DNA from: Papio anubis
Lineage: Eukaryota > Chordata > Mammalia > Primates > Cercopithecidae
Assembly (NCBI RefSeq): GCF_008728515.1
Contig: NC_044996.1
Span: forward strand, 128,935,525 to 128,999,524
Length of the DNA: 64,000 nucleotides
Direction of reading: 5' to 3'
The notes beneath the pieces are model-generated. The model made no database searches and had not been told where the DNA came from. It worked only from the letters and a program-made list of their open reading frames with translations. The first letter of the stretch is position 1, and the number at the start of each line of letters is the position of its first letter. Positions 45,782 to 55,614 of the stretch are shown piece by piece. The translations under genes were made by a program, and so were the position numbers.

Positions 45782-46623
45782 TTTTGACTTTTGAGGTGCA
45801 TGGTTGATGTTGCCAGGGGCCATTCCTGCACCATGTGGTGCAAAAATATTTTATTTCTGTGGGGACAGTATTGACGAGTAGGGTGGATGCTATGGATTTG
45901 ACTTCTGGGTCTGCTGCTTATTGAGTAATTTTGTCCAAGTCACTACTCCTAAACCTCCTGATCCTCCTCCTTAGGGTCGCTGTGAGGAACAGTTGAGGTG
46001 GTGCTTTATAAACTCAACTGCTATCAAAATGCCACTTTCCCCGCTTTGTTACACCTCAAGCAAAAGTGAACTGAAATTAACAAGAGATTCTATTTTGCTT
46101 TCTTTCGAACAGTTCTTTTAAACATTTAAAAAAACGTTTACCCCTGTGATTATTTGACTTCAACTCCATACCTTGAGATATTTTTTAGGGTAAATTATCG
46201 TTAATGGACCACATTTGAGTACACCTTCCCTTGGGGCGGGATAAATGTTGGTTAAAAGGTGCTCCTTTTAACTAGATCGTGGTGCACTGCAGTGTGGATG
46301 GTGTGGTGCCAGACAGGAATGGAGTTAATAGTACTACAGACTACCGTGTGCTTTTACCACCCTGCCTGGGTGGTATTCTACTGTTTACTATGAAATACAA
46401 AACTCATTCAAAGCAGACTAGGTTTTTGTTCCATTGCTCTTATATTTTATGGCTTCCAGGGGCCCTTTGTGAAGGAAATAAGTATAGTAGTAACACTGCT
46501 TTGGGGAAAACTGTGTACATGACAACCTGTTTTTAAAACATGCTGTTTCACAGGAAACGGATTTTAATATAAAGTATTGTAAGGAAGTCATGCATGCTGG
46601 GAATCCTAATAATGCCATTACAC

Positions 46624-46705
46624 ATTATTAGGTTGGATAATAATTATTAGGTTGGTGGTTGGAATTTAAAGATTTTAAATTTAAAGATTTTAAATTCCAA
46701 CCACC
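46624..46705 (+). repeat. Direct and inverted repeats forming a 17-bp hairpin
   Basis: ATTATTAGGTTGG occurs at 46624 and 46643. GGTGGTTGGAATTTAAA (46654-46670) is perfectly complementary in reverse to 46689-46705, with an 18-nt loop that also contains self-complementary TTTAAA blocks. Confidence 0.9.
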
Positions 46706-46905
46706 TCTTTCTGTTAATGGAGAAGAAATGGCTTAACAGCTGCCTTGGGGTAGTGTAAAGGTGGACTATATGAGGCATTCCTATACCCTTTCCCTAGCAC
46801 CTTGGAATATCTGTTTTCTTATGTGGGGAATTTATTGGGAACCAGAAGTCCTTGACAAGCAAACTTCACTATGACAAACCTTTCGTTTGTCAAGAGCCAC
46901 ATGTT

Positions 46906-47210
46906 GGCCAGGCACAGTGGGTCTGTAATCCCAATTTATAATCCCAGTGCTTTGGGAAGCTGAGGCGGGCGGATCACTTGAGATCAGGAGTTCAAGACCA
47001 GCCTGGCCAACATGGCGAAACCCTGTCTCTACTAAAAATACAAAAATTAGCTGGGCGTGGTGGTGCATTCCTGTAATTCCAGCTACTTGGGTGGCTGAGG
47101 CACGAGAATCGCTTGAACCTGGGAGGCAGAGGTGGCAGTGAGCCAAGGTCACACCACTGTGCTCTAGCCTGCGTGTCAGAGTGAGACTCTGTCTCAAAAG
47201 AAAAAAAAAA
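46906..47210 (+). repeat. AluS element, first of a tandem pair
   Basis: Left arm carries a short duplication 'CTGTAATCCCAATTTATAAT'. Ends in an A tail joined to GGGGGG and the next Alu. Confidence 0.88.
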
Positions 47211-47214
47211 GGGG

Positions 47215-47525
47215 GGCCAGGTGCAGTAGCTCACGTGTGTAATTCCAGTGCTTTGGGAGGCCAAGGCGGGCGGATCACCTGAGGTCAGGAGTTTGAGACC
47301 AGCCTGACCAACTTGGAGAAACCCTGTCTCTACTAAAAATACAAAATTAGCTGGGCGTGGTGGCACATGCCTGTAATCCCAGCTACTCAGGAGGCTGAGG
47401 CAGGAGAATCGCTTGAACCCCGGAGGAGGAGGTTGTGGTGAGCTGAGATCACGCCGTCACACTGCAGCCTGGGCAACAAGAGCAAAACTCTGTCTCAAAA
47501 AAAGAAAAGAAAAGAAAAAGAAAAG
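47215..47525 (+). repeat. AluS element, second of a tandem pair
   Basis: Begins GGCCAGGTGCAGTAGC, ends with an (AAAAG)n-like tail. Confidence 0.9.
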
Positions 47526-47733
47526 AACTGTATGTTGACCATTGTGGTAAAGTCTTGTCAGTATAGTGATTCTTCTGTGTTGCTGCTGGTGATTTTGGTT
47601 TTGTCTTGCAAGAAAGGTACCATAAAATACGTTTTAAAAAGAGAGTTTTCATGATTTGGGAGGCACATGCATGCATAAGAGATATTTGCTGTGATTTTAA
47701 TTAACGGTAGATAGACCTTTAAAAAAAACTTTT

Positions 47734-48027
47734 GGCCAGGCATGGTGGCTCACACCTGTAATCCCAGTACTTTGAGAGGCTGAAGTGGGAGTATTGCTTC
47801 AGTCCAGGAGTTCTAGGCCAGCCTGGGCAACATAGTGAGACCCCATTCCTACAAAAAATAAAAATAAAAGGTTAGCTGGGCATGGTGGCGTGTGCCTGTA
47901 GTCCCAGCTACTCGGGATGCTGAGGTGGGAGGATCGCTTGAGTCCAGAGGTTGAGGCTGCAGTAAGCTGTGATCGTGCCACTGCACTCCAGCCTGGGTGA
48001 CAGAGCAAGATCCTGTCTCAAAAAAAT
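47734..48027 (+). repeat. AluJ element
   Basis: Old sense Alu, 'GGCATGGTGGCTCACACC' to an A/T tail AAAAAAATTTTTTT. Confidence 0.9.
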
Positions 48028-48106
48028 TTTTTTAAAAGGAAATGACAAGGACCATTGCATGGTGACGGTAGTTTGCTTTTTAAAAATCATTATTCATTTG
48101 TTTTTA

Positions 48107-48322
48107 GATCAGTACTATCCAATATAACTTTCTGCACTGATAGAAATGTTCTATAATCTGCAGTATCATATATGGTAGGCACTAGGCACACATGGCTACT
48201 GAGCACTTGCAGTGTGACAGGTGCAAGTGAGGAATGGAATTTTAAATTTTATTTCATTTTAACTGATTTAAATTTAGATAGCCACTGTGGCTTGTGGCTA
48301 CCATATTGGACAGTGCAGTTTA
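48107..48322 (+). repeat. hAT-type non-autonomous transposon with visible terminal inverted repeats
   Basis: Left end CAGTACTATCCAATAT; right end reads in reverse complement CTGCACTGTCCAATAT. Same family as 33111-33250. About 216 nt, non-coding. Confidence 0.8.
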
Positions 48323-48338
48323 AAAATTTTCCCCTCTT

Positions 48339-48595
48339 CTTGGGAGGCCGAAGCGGGCAGATCACTTGAGGTCAGGAGTTTGAGACCATCCTGGCCAACA
48401 TGGAGAAACCCCGTCTCTACTGAAAATATAAAAAATTAACCGGGCATGGTCGTGGGCGCCTGTAATCCTGGTTATTCAGGAGGCTGAGACGGGAGAATTG
48501 CGTGAACCTGGGAGGCGGAGGTTGCAGTGAGCCCAAATCATGCCACTGCACTCCACCCCGGGTGAAAGACTGAGACACTGTCCTAAATAAACAAA
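48339..48595 (+). repeat. 5'-truncated AluS element
   Basis: Starts at 'CTTGGGAGGCCGAAGCGGG' without the usual first 30 bases. Tail is (AAAT)n-like. Confidence 0.85.
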
Positions 48596-49356
48596 TAAAT
48601 TAAACATTTCCCGTGTTCAAATGTAACAAGACACATAGGGACATATCTGTATTTTATGCCACTTCATACAATTTAACATGCAAGACTCTAATATCTGATA
48701 ATTCTTCCCTGTGAGAAACATGTGTGTGTGTTTGTGTGTATAAAAGATTACTTAAAAAGATAGGTTAGTCCTAAGATACAGCTGGATGTCTTGAATTAAA
48801 TGAAAATATACCCAGATACATCTAGCTTTTGACTTAAGTTTGTTCTGTGTGAAACAGAAATGAATCTGGCATAGAGTAGCACTCACAGCCCATATGTAGC
48901 ACAGAATACACTCACATTTTATTGCATGTGCAAGAGCCACTGTTGGTCTGCATTCAGATGACCCACATTTTATTTCTAGCAGTTGTTTTTTATTGGCAGA
49001 CGAATGTCCTAAAATCAGCAAGTTCAGCAGTAACGTGTATTTTGATAATTCTGTTCTTGAGTGTCATGGTTTATTTTATTGTCCTACCCCCAGTCTCTGA
49101 ACACATATGAAAGACAATTAGTGAACCCAGTCATTAACCTTGGAGATGAATAAACTCAAGCTGAGCTTCATTTTGTTAAACTCAGCCTGTGCCATTTGGA
49201 TGTGTTGGCAGAGCTTGGGGCAGACAGCCATCAGATAGGAAATGAGAGCTGTTAGGTTAGAAACAGGCCCGCCCAAGTCCACTTGCTAATGTGGGTAGGA
49301 AATTATACTTGGCATAGGAAACAATTCAGAAAATCATACACTTAGCAGTTTTTATT

Positions 49357-49666
49357 TTATTTTATTTTATTTTATTTTTTTTTGAGACGGAGTCTTGCTC
49401 TGTGCCCCAGGCTGGAGTGCAGTGGCGCGATCTCGGCTCACTGCAAGCTCCGCCCCCCCGGGTTCACGCCATTCTCCTGCCTCAGCCTCCTGAGTAGCTG
49501 GGACTACAGGCGCCCGCCACCTCGCCCGGCTAATTTTCTTGTATTTTTAGTAGAGACAGGGTTTCACCGTGTTAGCCAGGATGGTCTCGATCTCCTGACC
49601 TCGTGATCCGCCCGTCTCGGCCTCCCAAAGTGCTGGGATTACAGGCTTGAGCCACCGCGCCCGGCC
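49357..49666 (-). mobile_element. AluYR-type insertion with 18-bp duplication
   Basis: CACTTAGCAGTTTTTATT at 49339-49356 and 49667-49684. (TTTTA)n tail. Confidence 0.94.
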
Positions 49667-49759
49667 CACTTAGCAGTTTTTATTGGTTCTTTGTGTTTCC
49701 ATGACTTTTTGAGGAGATACCAAGTTATGAATATATAACCCCCATCAATAGCAACATCT

Positions 49760-49950
49760 TATATTTTTGTATAGTTTTCAGAGCAAGTTTATACAGTTTA
49801 ATTTGACTCTCAAAACATTTTGGTGAGTTTGGAGGTATTATTGCCACTTTTTCTAGACTCAGAAGTTGATGACTTGTCCAAAGGTACGTGGCTCATAAAT
49901 AGTACAACCAGGAGTGTCGGGGGAAGATATGAGCCCACTGTATTCTTCCC
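49760..49950 (+). repeat. MIR fragment
   Basis: 'GGTATTATTGCCACTTTTTC', 'GACTTGTCCAAAGGTACGTG' and 'GTACAACCAGGAGTGTCG' follow MIR order. Confidence 0.65.
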
Positions 49951-50769
49951 TAGGCTTGGAGATGGGGACGGAAGTGGGTGTAAAATCTGGCACCCAAGCA
50001 AATGAAATTTCCTCGGTCCTTTGGCCCTTGTCACTTGTGTTAGGGGACATGCCCTAGTGAGTCCTACTGCCCTACCTGCAGCACAGCTTAAACCCCACCC
50101 TGTGCCCTGAGCTAGTATAATGGGAATTCTGGCTTCACCTTGAAGGATCTATGTGCCAAGTAAGTCACTTGAACATCCTTGACCTTCATTTCATCTCAGA
50201 TAGGGAGTTGAGTGCAACTTCCAAATCCCCTTTCTTGGCTAATTCTATGACAAAATGTTGCATGGAACCAGAAAGGACTCTTCATTTGAGCAGGGAGAGT
50301 GCATGGATAGGATGTATCAACTTTTTTGGCTGTTGTTTTTTCCCCCCAAATATTGTTCAGTTATTCCTATGTACCAGTAGAAGTGATTTCTCTGAACTAA
50401 AGCCTAACTAGGAGGTATCTTTCTACTTGATTGGTTTTCAGGGTATGTTGTTTTATATGTTTATCTAACATATGTTGTCTTTTCTGCCAATTCTGAATCT
50501 TCTGTCTCCTCTCTTTATTCTAGTGCTCCGTCCCCACCACCTACGCTGTTTTTGTTCAAAAGTCAGAGAAGGGAGTGAGCATGCAAATCAGGAAACAGAT
50601 TGTCTTTTTGTCTATACAGATTTGTCTATTATTTTGTTTATTTATTAATATTCAGTCAGTATGTTTAGAGTGAAATCTTTCTTTTCTAGTCTATCAGCAT
50701 AAGGTTTCTCCAATTGTTCCCTTTCCTCGAAAAAGTAACATTTCACCTGTTAGGGAATTCAGACTTTTT

Positions 50770-51064
50770 TTTTTTTTTTTTTTGAGACAGAGTCTCGCTC
50801 TGTTGCCCAGGCTGGAGTGCAGTGGTGCGACCTCGGCTCACTGTAAGCTCCGCCTCCTGGGTTCACCCCATTCTCCTGCCTCAGCCTCCCAAGTAGCTGG
50901 GACTACAGGCGCCCGCCACCACGCCTGCCTAATTTTTTGTATTTTTAGAAGAGACGGGGTTTCACCATAACAGGCAGGATGGTCTCGATCTCCTGACCTT
51001 GTGATCCGCCAGCCTCGGCCTCCCAAAGTGCTGGAATTACAGGTGTGAGCCACTGCGCCTGGCC
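50770..51064 (-). mobile_element. AluY element with 16-bp duplication
   Basis: GGGAATTCAGACTTTT and GGGAATTCAAACTTTT flank it (one difference). Confidence 0.92.
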
Positions 51065-51295
51065 GGGAATTCAAACTTTTATTGCTATAAATCAGCAAAA
51101 GTTTGGCCAAGCCTGGGGATGGGTCAGGCATTAAATATTTCCTTGTAATATCATCTCCGTAGATCAGTAGAACTCTAGTGGAGTGGATCAGTGTGCTGAT
51201 TTATTTGGAACTGAGTAAGAGGAACCACAAACAGAGCCCACAGCTCAGAGGGAAAGTTGAGTTGCAGAGCTATCTCATGGAGAAGGTGTATTTCT

Positions 51296-51602
51296 TTTTT
51301 TTTTTTTTTTTTTTTTTTTTTGAGACGGAGTCTGGCTCTGTCGCCCGGGCTGGAGTGCAGTGGCCAGATCTCAGCTCACTGCAAGCTCCGCCTCCCGGGT
51401 TTACGCCATTCTCCTGCCTCAGCCTCCCCAGTAGCTGGGACTACAGGCGCCCGCCGCCTCGCCCGGCTAGTTTTTTGTATTTTTTAGTAGAGACGGGGTT
51501 TCACCGTGTTCGCCAGGATGGTCTCGATCTCCTGACCTCGTGATCCGCCCGTCTCGGCCTCCCAAAGTGCTGGGATTACAGGCTTGAGCCACCGCGCCCG
51601 GC
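51296..51602 (-). mobile_element. AluYR-type insertion with perfect 16-bp duplication
   Basis: GAGAAGGTGTATTTCT at 51280-51295 and 51603-51618. T run of about 24. Confidence 0.95.
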
Positions 51603-52179
51603 GAGAAGGTGTATTTCTAAGGGAACCCAACCTGGCGATATTTATGTCAATAATTGGTCCTATTTTGAATAGTGTCTGTGACTCAAGGTAATCGGGACAT
51701 TCCATATATTTCTAATTTTGAAATTTGCATGATTGTGAAAATTATTTCTCCAACTCTTGGACCTATGAGAATGTTGGAAGGGAAAACTTTCATGCTGCTG
51801 ACCTAAAATCATAGTGAAAACATGGTCTGAAGGAGAAAAGATTTCAAGGCAAGTGTAGAGAGTACGTTCACATTTTTTATGGCACTGCAGGGTGTTTTCT
51901 GGGTCTTGAGCCAATATGCATGTCTTAGTCCTCATGACCACCAAGTTCAAGCTCCTGTGCAATTTGCTGATTGTAGATGACTAGTTCCTCTGTAATGAGG
52001 AGGCGCTGTGATCCTCCAGCACAGAGGCCAGCACAGATCTGGATCTAGGGAGGTGCTGTGGTCCTTAAAACACAGAGCCAAAAGCCAAACTGCAGCTGAA
52101 AATAATTATAGCATTTGGCTAATGTAATCAGGGATACGCAGCTGTGTTCACTGTTCTCTAGTCCTTTCATGTTGCTAGA

Positions 52180-52840
52180 GGGGAGAAAAGAGTTTTTCCT
52201 CTACCCATTGTAGGTTCATGGCCGAGGCTCTGATAACAAAAAAACAGATTAACAAGCAAAAAGCATACAGTTGGGCACAGCAGCAGGTGCCTATAATCTC
52301 AGTTACTTGGAAGGTTGAGGTGGGAGGATCCTTTGAGGCCAGGAGTTGGAGACTAGCCTGGGCAACAGTGAGGCACCACCTCCCCACCCTCACACACACA
52401 CTCCGGCCCCATTTCTAAAAAAGAGAGAGAAAAGCATACAAATTTATTTAAGTATTATGGGAACCTTCATAAGGAAATGAAGACTCAAAGAAACAGGTAA
52501 ACTCTAGTGTTTCTAAAACAGACCTGATGAAGACTAGAGACTCATGGAGAGTTATAATAGAGCAAAAAGAGTGTGATCTCATGGTAATATAGTAGGGGAA
52601 CTTAGTAAGGCCTGTTTATTCAGATTCTTCCCTGGGATCCTGTGTCTTCAGAGATAAGGATGCTCGTTTCCTCTGGTTATGGGGGTTGGGGGTACCTCTC
52701 ACCTGAGGGCCTTTTGACCTGCTTCAGAGAAGGTCAAAAAATCCTTCCTGGGTGTTATGACCTGCTTCGGGGGGTAAGGTCAGAGGAAGGTCAGAGAGAA
52801 CTTGCACACGCTGTCTCAAATTCCTTCAGCTTCATGCAAT
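52180..52840 (-). repeat. LTR-like repeat, copy 2 of 3, split by an Alu monomer
   Basis: 'TTCATGGCCGAGGCTCTGAT', 'GAACCTTCATAAGGAAATGA' and 'AGACTCAAAGAAACAGG' match 60645-60833; 'TTATGACCTGCTTCGGGG' matches the right part of copy 1. Family unassigned. Confidence 0.55.
52269..52430 (+). repeat. Alu monomer in the LTR-like repeat
   Basis: Left-arm-like Alu flanked by AAAAGCATACA on both sides, with a CACACACACA stretch near the end. Confidence 0.8.
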
Positions 52841-52945
52841 GTATACGTGGGGGCTGTTATGGTTAGAGTCATAATAGTCTAGGTCAGGGGCTGACAGACT
52901 TTTTGTGTAAGGTTACCGAGTAAATATGTTAGGCTTATGGGCCAT
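52838..52945 (+). repeat. Direct duplication, copy A (108 bp)
   Basis: Equal in length to 53977-54084 with nine differences by eye (about 92% identity) and no gaps. Includes unique text GTTAGAGTCATAATAGTC and the start of a MER5-like element. Confidence 0.92.
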
Positions 52946-53630
52946 ATGCAATATGCCAAGATGCCATATTTTGGGGTAGTGTGTCCTGAACTCCCTCATT
53001 GCCAAAGGAAACAGTTGTCATCAGAAGAGTGAAGAACGAAAAAAACAAATAAACTGAAAATCCAGATAATATCGTATGCTATGTTATTACATTGAAGAAC
53101 AAATTGACATCAGTAGGAGTAGGACTAAGTGATGCTCAACCTCAGATGGACTGAGATTTAGGCCCTAGTATGACAAGAGTAGATTCACAGAAAATAAATG
53201 GGTCCATCAACTCAGGCTTTCATTTTAAATCAGTTTGTTAATATAACACATCTAGTAGAAAGCAAGCAATAGCTATGGTGGCAGGAAGGCAATCTACTTT
53301 CAAGGCTTTCACTCAAGTTTAGAAATGATCAGTGGTCTTCAGAAGATTATAAATTTCAGTCTAAGTTGAAATGCGTTTTAAAATTTTCTGAATAAGTAAC
53401 TTCCAGTTTATGATGAAAACAAGTGATCAGTTTCTCTGACCAAAGAAAGAGGCCATTGCATGTGATTGGACTGACCTCTTCCTGTGGTGATTAGAAAGTG
53501 CTAAAAGAATGTTCCTTAGCATTTTCTCTCATACTAAGGGGTTAATATGGAATGTGTTTGAAATTGCAAATTGAATAATTGTCCCGGTTTTTTTTTATAC
53601 CTTGCTAAATTAGTTCGTCTTTTAATCTAG

Positions 53631-53700
53631 TGATAGATACAGTGATGCCAGTGATGACAGCTTTTCAGAGCCAAGGATAGCTGAGTTGGAAATAAGCTGA
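53631..53700 (+). CDS. CTPS2: CTP synthase 2, last coding exon (end of codon 564 to residue 586 and stop)
   Basis: Acceptor CTTTTAATCTAG. T completes Ser564; then DRYSDASDDSFSEPRIAELEI, Ser586 and TGA at 53698-53700. This is the C-terminal tail outside the catalytic domain, rich in Ser and acidic residues. The spacing places serines at 568, 571, 574 and 576; Ser568 and Ser571 are positions reported as phosphorylated in human CTPS2, where phosphorylation affects activity (from memory, not checked). The exon is bracketed by a 108-bp direct duplication. Confidence 0.96.
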
Positions 53701-53976
53701 AACGAATACATGACTGGGAATAATGGGGACTGCCTGTGAGGGTAAGATGGAATCTTCGAGGATTGTTCATTTCTCTCATGGACAAGCTGTATTCATCTTG
53801 ATATTGAGGAGGATATTATAGGAGTTGCCTCACAGGATCTTGCTCCTTTGAGATGCTCCCGTTTGACTGGCAGTTAGCAGGACAGGCATGACAGCCCATA
53901 GTGCTGTCCAGAGTTAGTGTTTGGGGAAAATGGAATGCACCTTGGACCAGGAAAAAAATATATAAGTGCACCTATA

Positions 53977-54084
53977 AATGTATACGTGCGGGCTGTTGTG
54001 GTTAGAGTCATAATAGTCTAGGTCAGGGGTTGACAGACTTTTTCTGTAAGGTCAGAGAGTAAATATCTTAGGCTTATGAGCCAT
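53977..54084 (+). repeat. Direct duplication, copy B (108 bp)
   Basis: See copy A at 52838-52945. The start-to-start offset is 1139 bp. Confidence 0.92.
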
Positions 54085-54220
54085 GCAGTTCCTGTGGCAA
54101 CTACTCAATTCTGCTGTTGTAGCAGGAAAGCAACCATAGACAGTATGTAAGTGAACAGGCATGGCTGTGTTCCAATCAAACTTTATTTACAAAAACAGTT
54201 CGCTGATCCCTGGTCTAGGC
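54023..54220 (+). repeat. MER5A-type hAT fossil
   Basis: From 'CAGGGGTTGACAGACTTTTT' through 'GCATGGCTGTGTTCCAATCA' and 'CTTTATTTACAAAAACAG' to 'CGCTGATCCCTGG'. Close to full-length; inverted ends visible. Confidence 0.85.
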
Positions 54221-54272
54221 CACTCATAGAAGAGCAGATTTCCTTGGATTTGTATAAAATGAAATGAAATGA

Positions 54273-54283
54273 AATAAAATAAA
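54273..54283 (+). terminator. CTPS2: Candidate poly(A) signal 1 (overlapping AATAAA pair)
   Basis: Two overlapping AATAAA hexamers within an AAATG/AAATA repeat, 573 nt after the stop. The downstream GT-rich element is weak. Confidence 0.45.
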
Positions 54284-54704
54284 ATAGTATTTTATTTCTT
54301 TGTAGGGAGATGCAAGAGACAGGCTTAGTATCCAAGGGCAGCTTATTTTTCTATTGCTCTATTATGCACTATTAGAATACCAGCCTGGATAGCTTCAGTA
54401 AATTTATGCTCAGTGGCAGATAGTGCCTGGATTGCCCTAGGCATTATGGCAGGCCTTCACTTGTATAAGTTGTTCTTTAGCAGAGACAGCAGCTTTTGGA
54501 AGACTTGTAAAGCATTCATTGCTTTCCTGTGAGATCTCTTCATGTTCATCAGGGAAGATGCAAAGCTGTGTCTATTTAGTTTTTCCTCAAACATGGAGAT
54601 CTTTTGGAGCAAGTCAAAATGGTCCAGAGGTTAGCTGGAGATATTGAAATACTTGTATTATTCTGTTCCTGGTGTTGCTAATATTTATATTCTTTTCTTT
54701 TAAG

Positions 54705-54930
54705 CATCTGAAATAATTGAAGGCAAGATGAAGGAACTATCTGAAGAAATCACTACACTCTTACAGAATCCCTCTGTTCTCCGGCAAACATGGGATGTAA
54801 AGCCTCACAGGGAATCTGATAATACATACTTCTGTGAACCAGAACCAGAGGGGTAGTTTTCTTTTCCCTCCAGAGGCAGCCTTTGGTACTTAAATATCTG
54901 TAGCTGATTAAATTTTTCCCAACAACCTCG
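54705..54930 (+). other. Candidate alternative terminal or 3' UTR exon
   Basis: Preceded by CTAAT branch-like text (54678-54682) and the tract TATTCTTTTCTTTTAAG, a near-ideal acceptor. If entered in the frame that leaves CA as codon bases 2-3, it reads 50 codons starting SEIIEGKMKELSEE and ending YFCEPEPEG before TAG at 54857. I do not recognise this peptide. ATTAAA at 54907 and GT-rich sequence follow, so it has the anatomy of a last exon. Joined to exon d it would instead stop after two codons; joined to exon a or c the frame would be open. It could equally be plain 3' UTR. Confidence 0.4.
54907..54912 (+). terminator. CTPS2: Candidate poly(A) signal 2 (ATTAAA)
   Basis: ATTAAA followed about 35 nt later by GTGTGTTCATATTTTGT, a reasonable downstream element. 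1.2 kb after the stop codon. Confidence 0.45.
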
Positions 54931-55258
54931 CTGGGGAGAAAGTGTGTTCATATTTTGTCCAGTGGATCAGGATGTTAGGATGACAAGCAAGAGTCCAGGT
55001 CACCGTGCCTTTGCTGTGATGTATGGAAAGGATGGCAGGGAACATGCCGTAAGTAATTTTGAGTAAGAAAATGAGTCACTGTGTTACCTGGAACTGAGCC
55101 ACAGATTTGTGTGTGGTCCAAGATCATTTCGGTTTCTTACCCTGTTTATTTCCTGGTAAAAGTAAAATTGAATAGGTCCAAGACTTGGGGGTATAATGCT
55201 TTGCCTCAGACACAAAATTTAAGGGGGTTCCAAAAAACTCAGGAATCAAGATCAGTAA
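54931..55258 (+). other. Unassigned intergenic stretch
   Basis: Nothing recognisable. No long coding frame beyond chance. Confidence 0.6.
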
Positions 55259-55260
55259 TA

Positions 55261-55608
55261 CAGTTTGAGTATCCCTTATGTGAAATGCTTGGGGCTGGAA
55301 GTGTTTTGAATTTCAGATTTTGGAATATTTGCATATACATGAGATATCTTGGGAATGAGACTCAAGACTAAACATGAAATTCATTTATGCTTCATATACA
55401 CCTTATACACATAGCCTAAAGGTAATTTTATACAATATTTTAAATAATTGTGTGCATGAAACAGAGTTTCAACTGCATTTTGACTATGATTTCTGGAATG
55501 AGATCAGGTATGGAAGTTTCCACTTCTAGCATCATGTTGGCATTCAAAAATTTTGGAATTTTGGAGCATTTTGGATTTTGGATTTTCAGATTAGGGATGC
55601 TCAACCTG
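55261..55608 (+). repeat. Tigger-type (mariner) transposon fossil
   Basis: Ends CAGTTTGAGTATCCCTTATG and, in reverse complement, CAGGTTGAGCATCCCTAATC; TA flanks both sides. Internally deleted, non-coding, with repeated GGATTTTGGA-like text near the right end. Confidence 0.82.
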
Positions 55609-55614
55609 TATATA

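Larger units (their letters stand above)
35859..53630 (+). other. CTPS2: CTPS2 last intron (17.8 kb)
   Basis: Bounded by GTAACC and CTTTTAATCTAG. Rich in Alus at 36.3-43.8 kb and 46.9-52.4 kb. 35859-36359 and 37092-37396 look like very old antisense L1. 38398-39273, 39559-40584, 41389-42009, 42128-42957, 43339-43452, 43785-44329, 44471-44984, 45161-45518, 45781-46623, 46706-46905, 48596-49338, 49951-50753, 51081-51279, 51619-52179 and 52946-53630 contain nothing I can name. 43785-46905 has no Alu or young LINE at all. Confidence 0.85.
1..54930 (+). other. CTPS2: CTPS2 gene, 3' part (five coding exons and 3' UTR)
   Basis: The gene runs left to right and enters the window inside an intron. The five exons are 5747-5843, 24335-24390, 29291-29387, 35714-35858 and 53631-53700. 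Their lengths (97, 56, 97, 145 and 70 nt) sum to 465 nt, which is 154 codons plus the stop. Every junction has GT/AG boundaries and matching phase. Counting back from the stop with the family length of 586 puts the first residue at 433 and puts HPE at 526-528, the known CTP synthase glutaminase positions. The sequence matches CTPS2 rather than CTPS1 at segments such as DVPFIEERHRHRFE and the tail ending ELEIS. Introns are 18.5, 4.9, 6.3 and 17.8 kb. The 3' end is not certain; 54930 is the furthest end I can argue for. Exons encoding residues 1-432 are not in the window. Confidence 0.95.
53701..54930 (+). other. CTPS2: CTPS2 3' UTR (end uncertain)
   Basis: Follows TGA directly. Two candidate ends: AATAAA at 54273-54278 (and 54278-54283) inside an A/T-rich stretch, or ATTAAA at 54907-54912 followed by a GT-rich stretch at about 54940-54960. 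The region contains a MER5A-like fossil and a strong donor/acceptor pair (53742 and 54704) that could make a 3' UTR intron. Without transcript data the true end is open. Confidence 0.6.
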
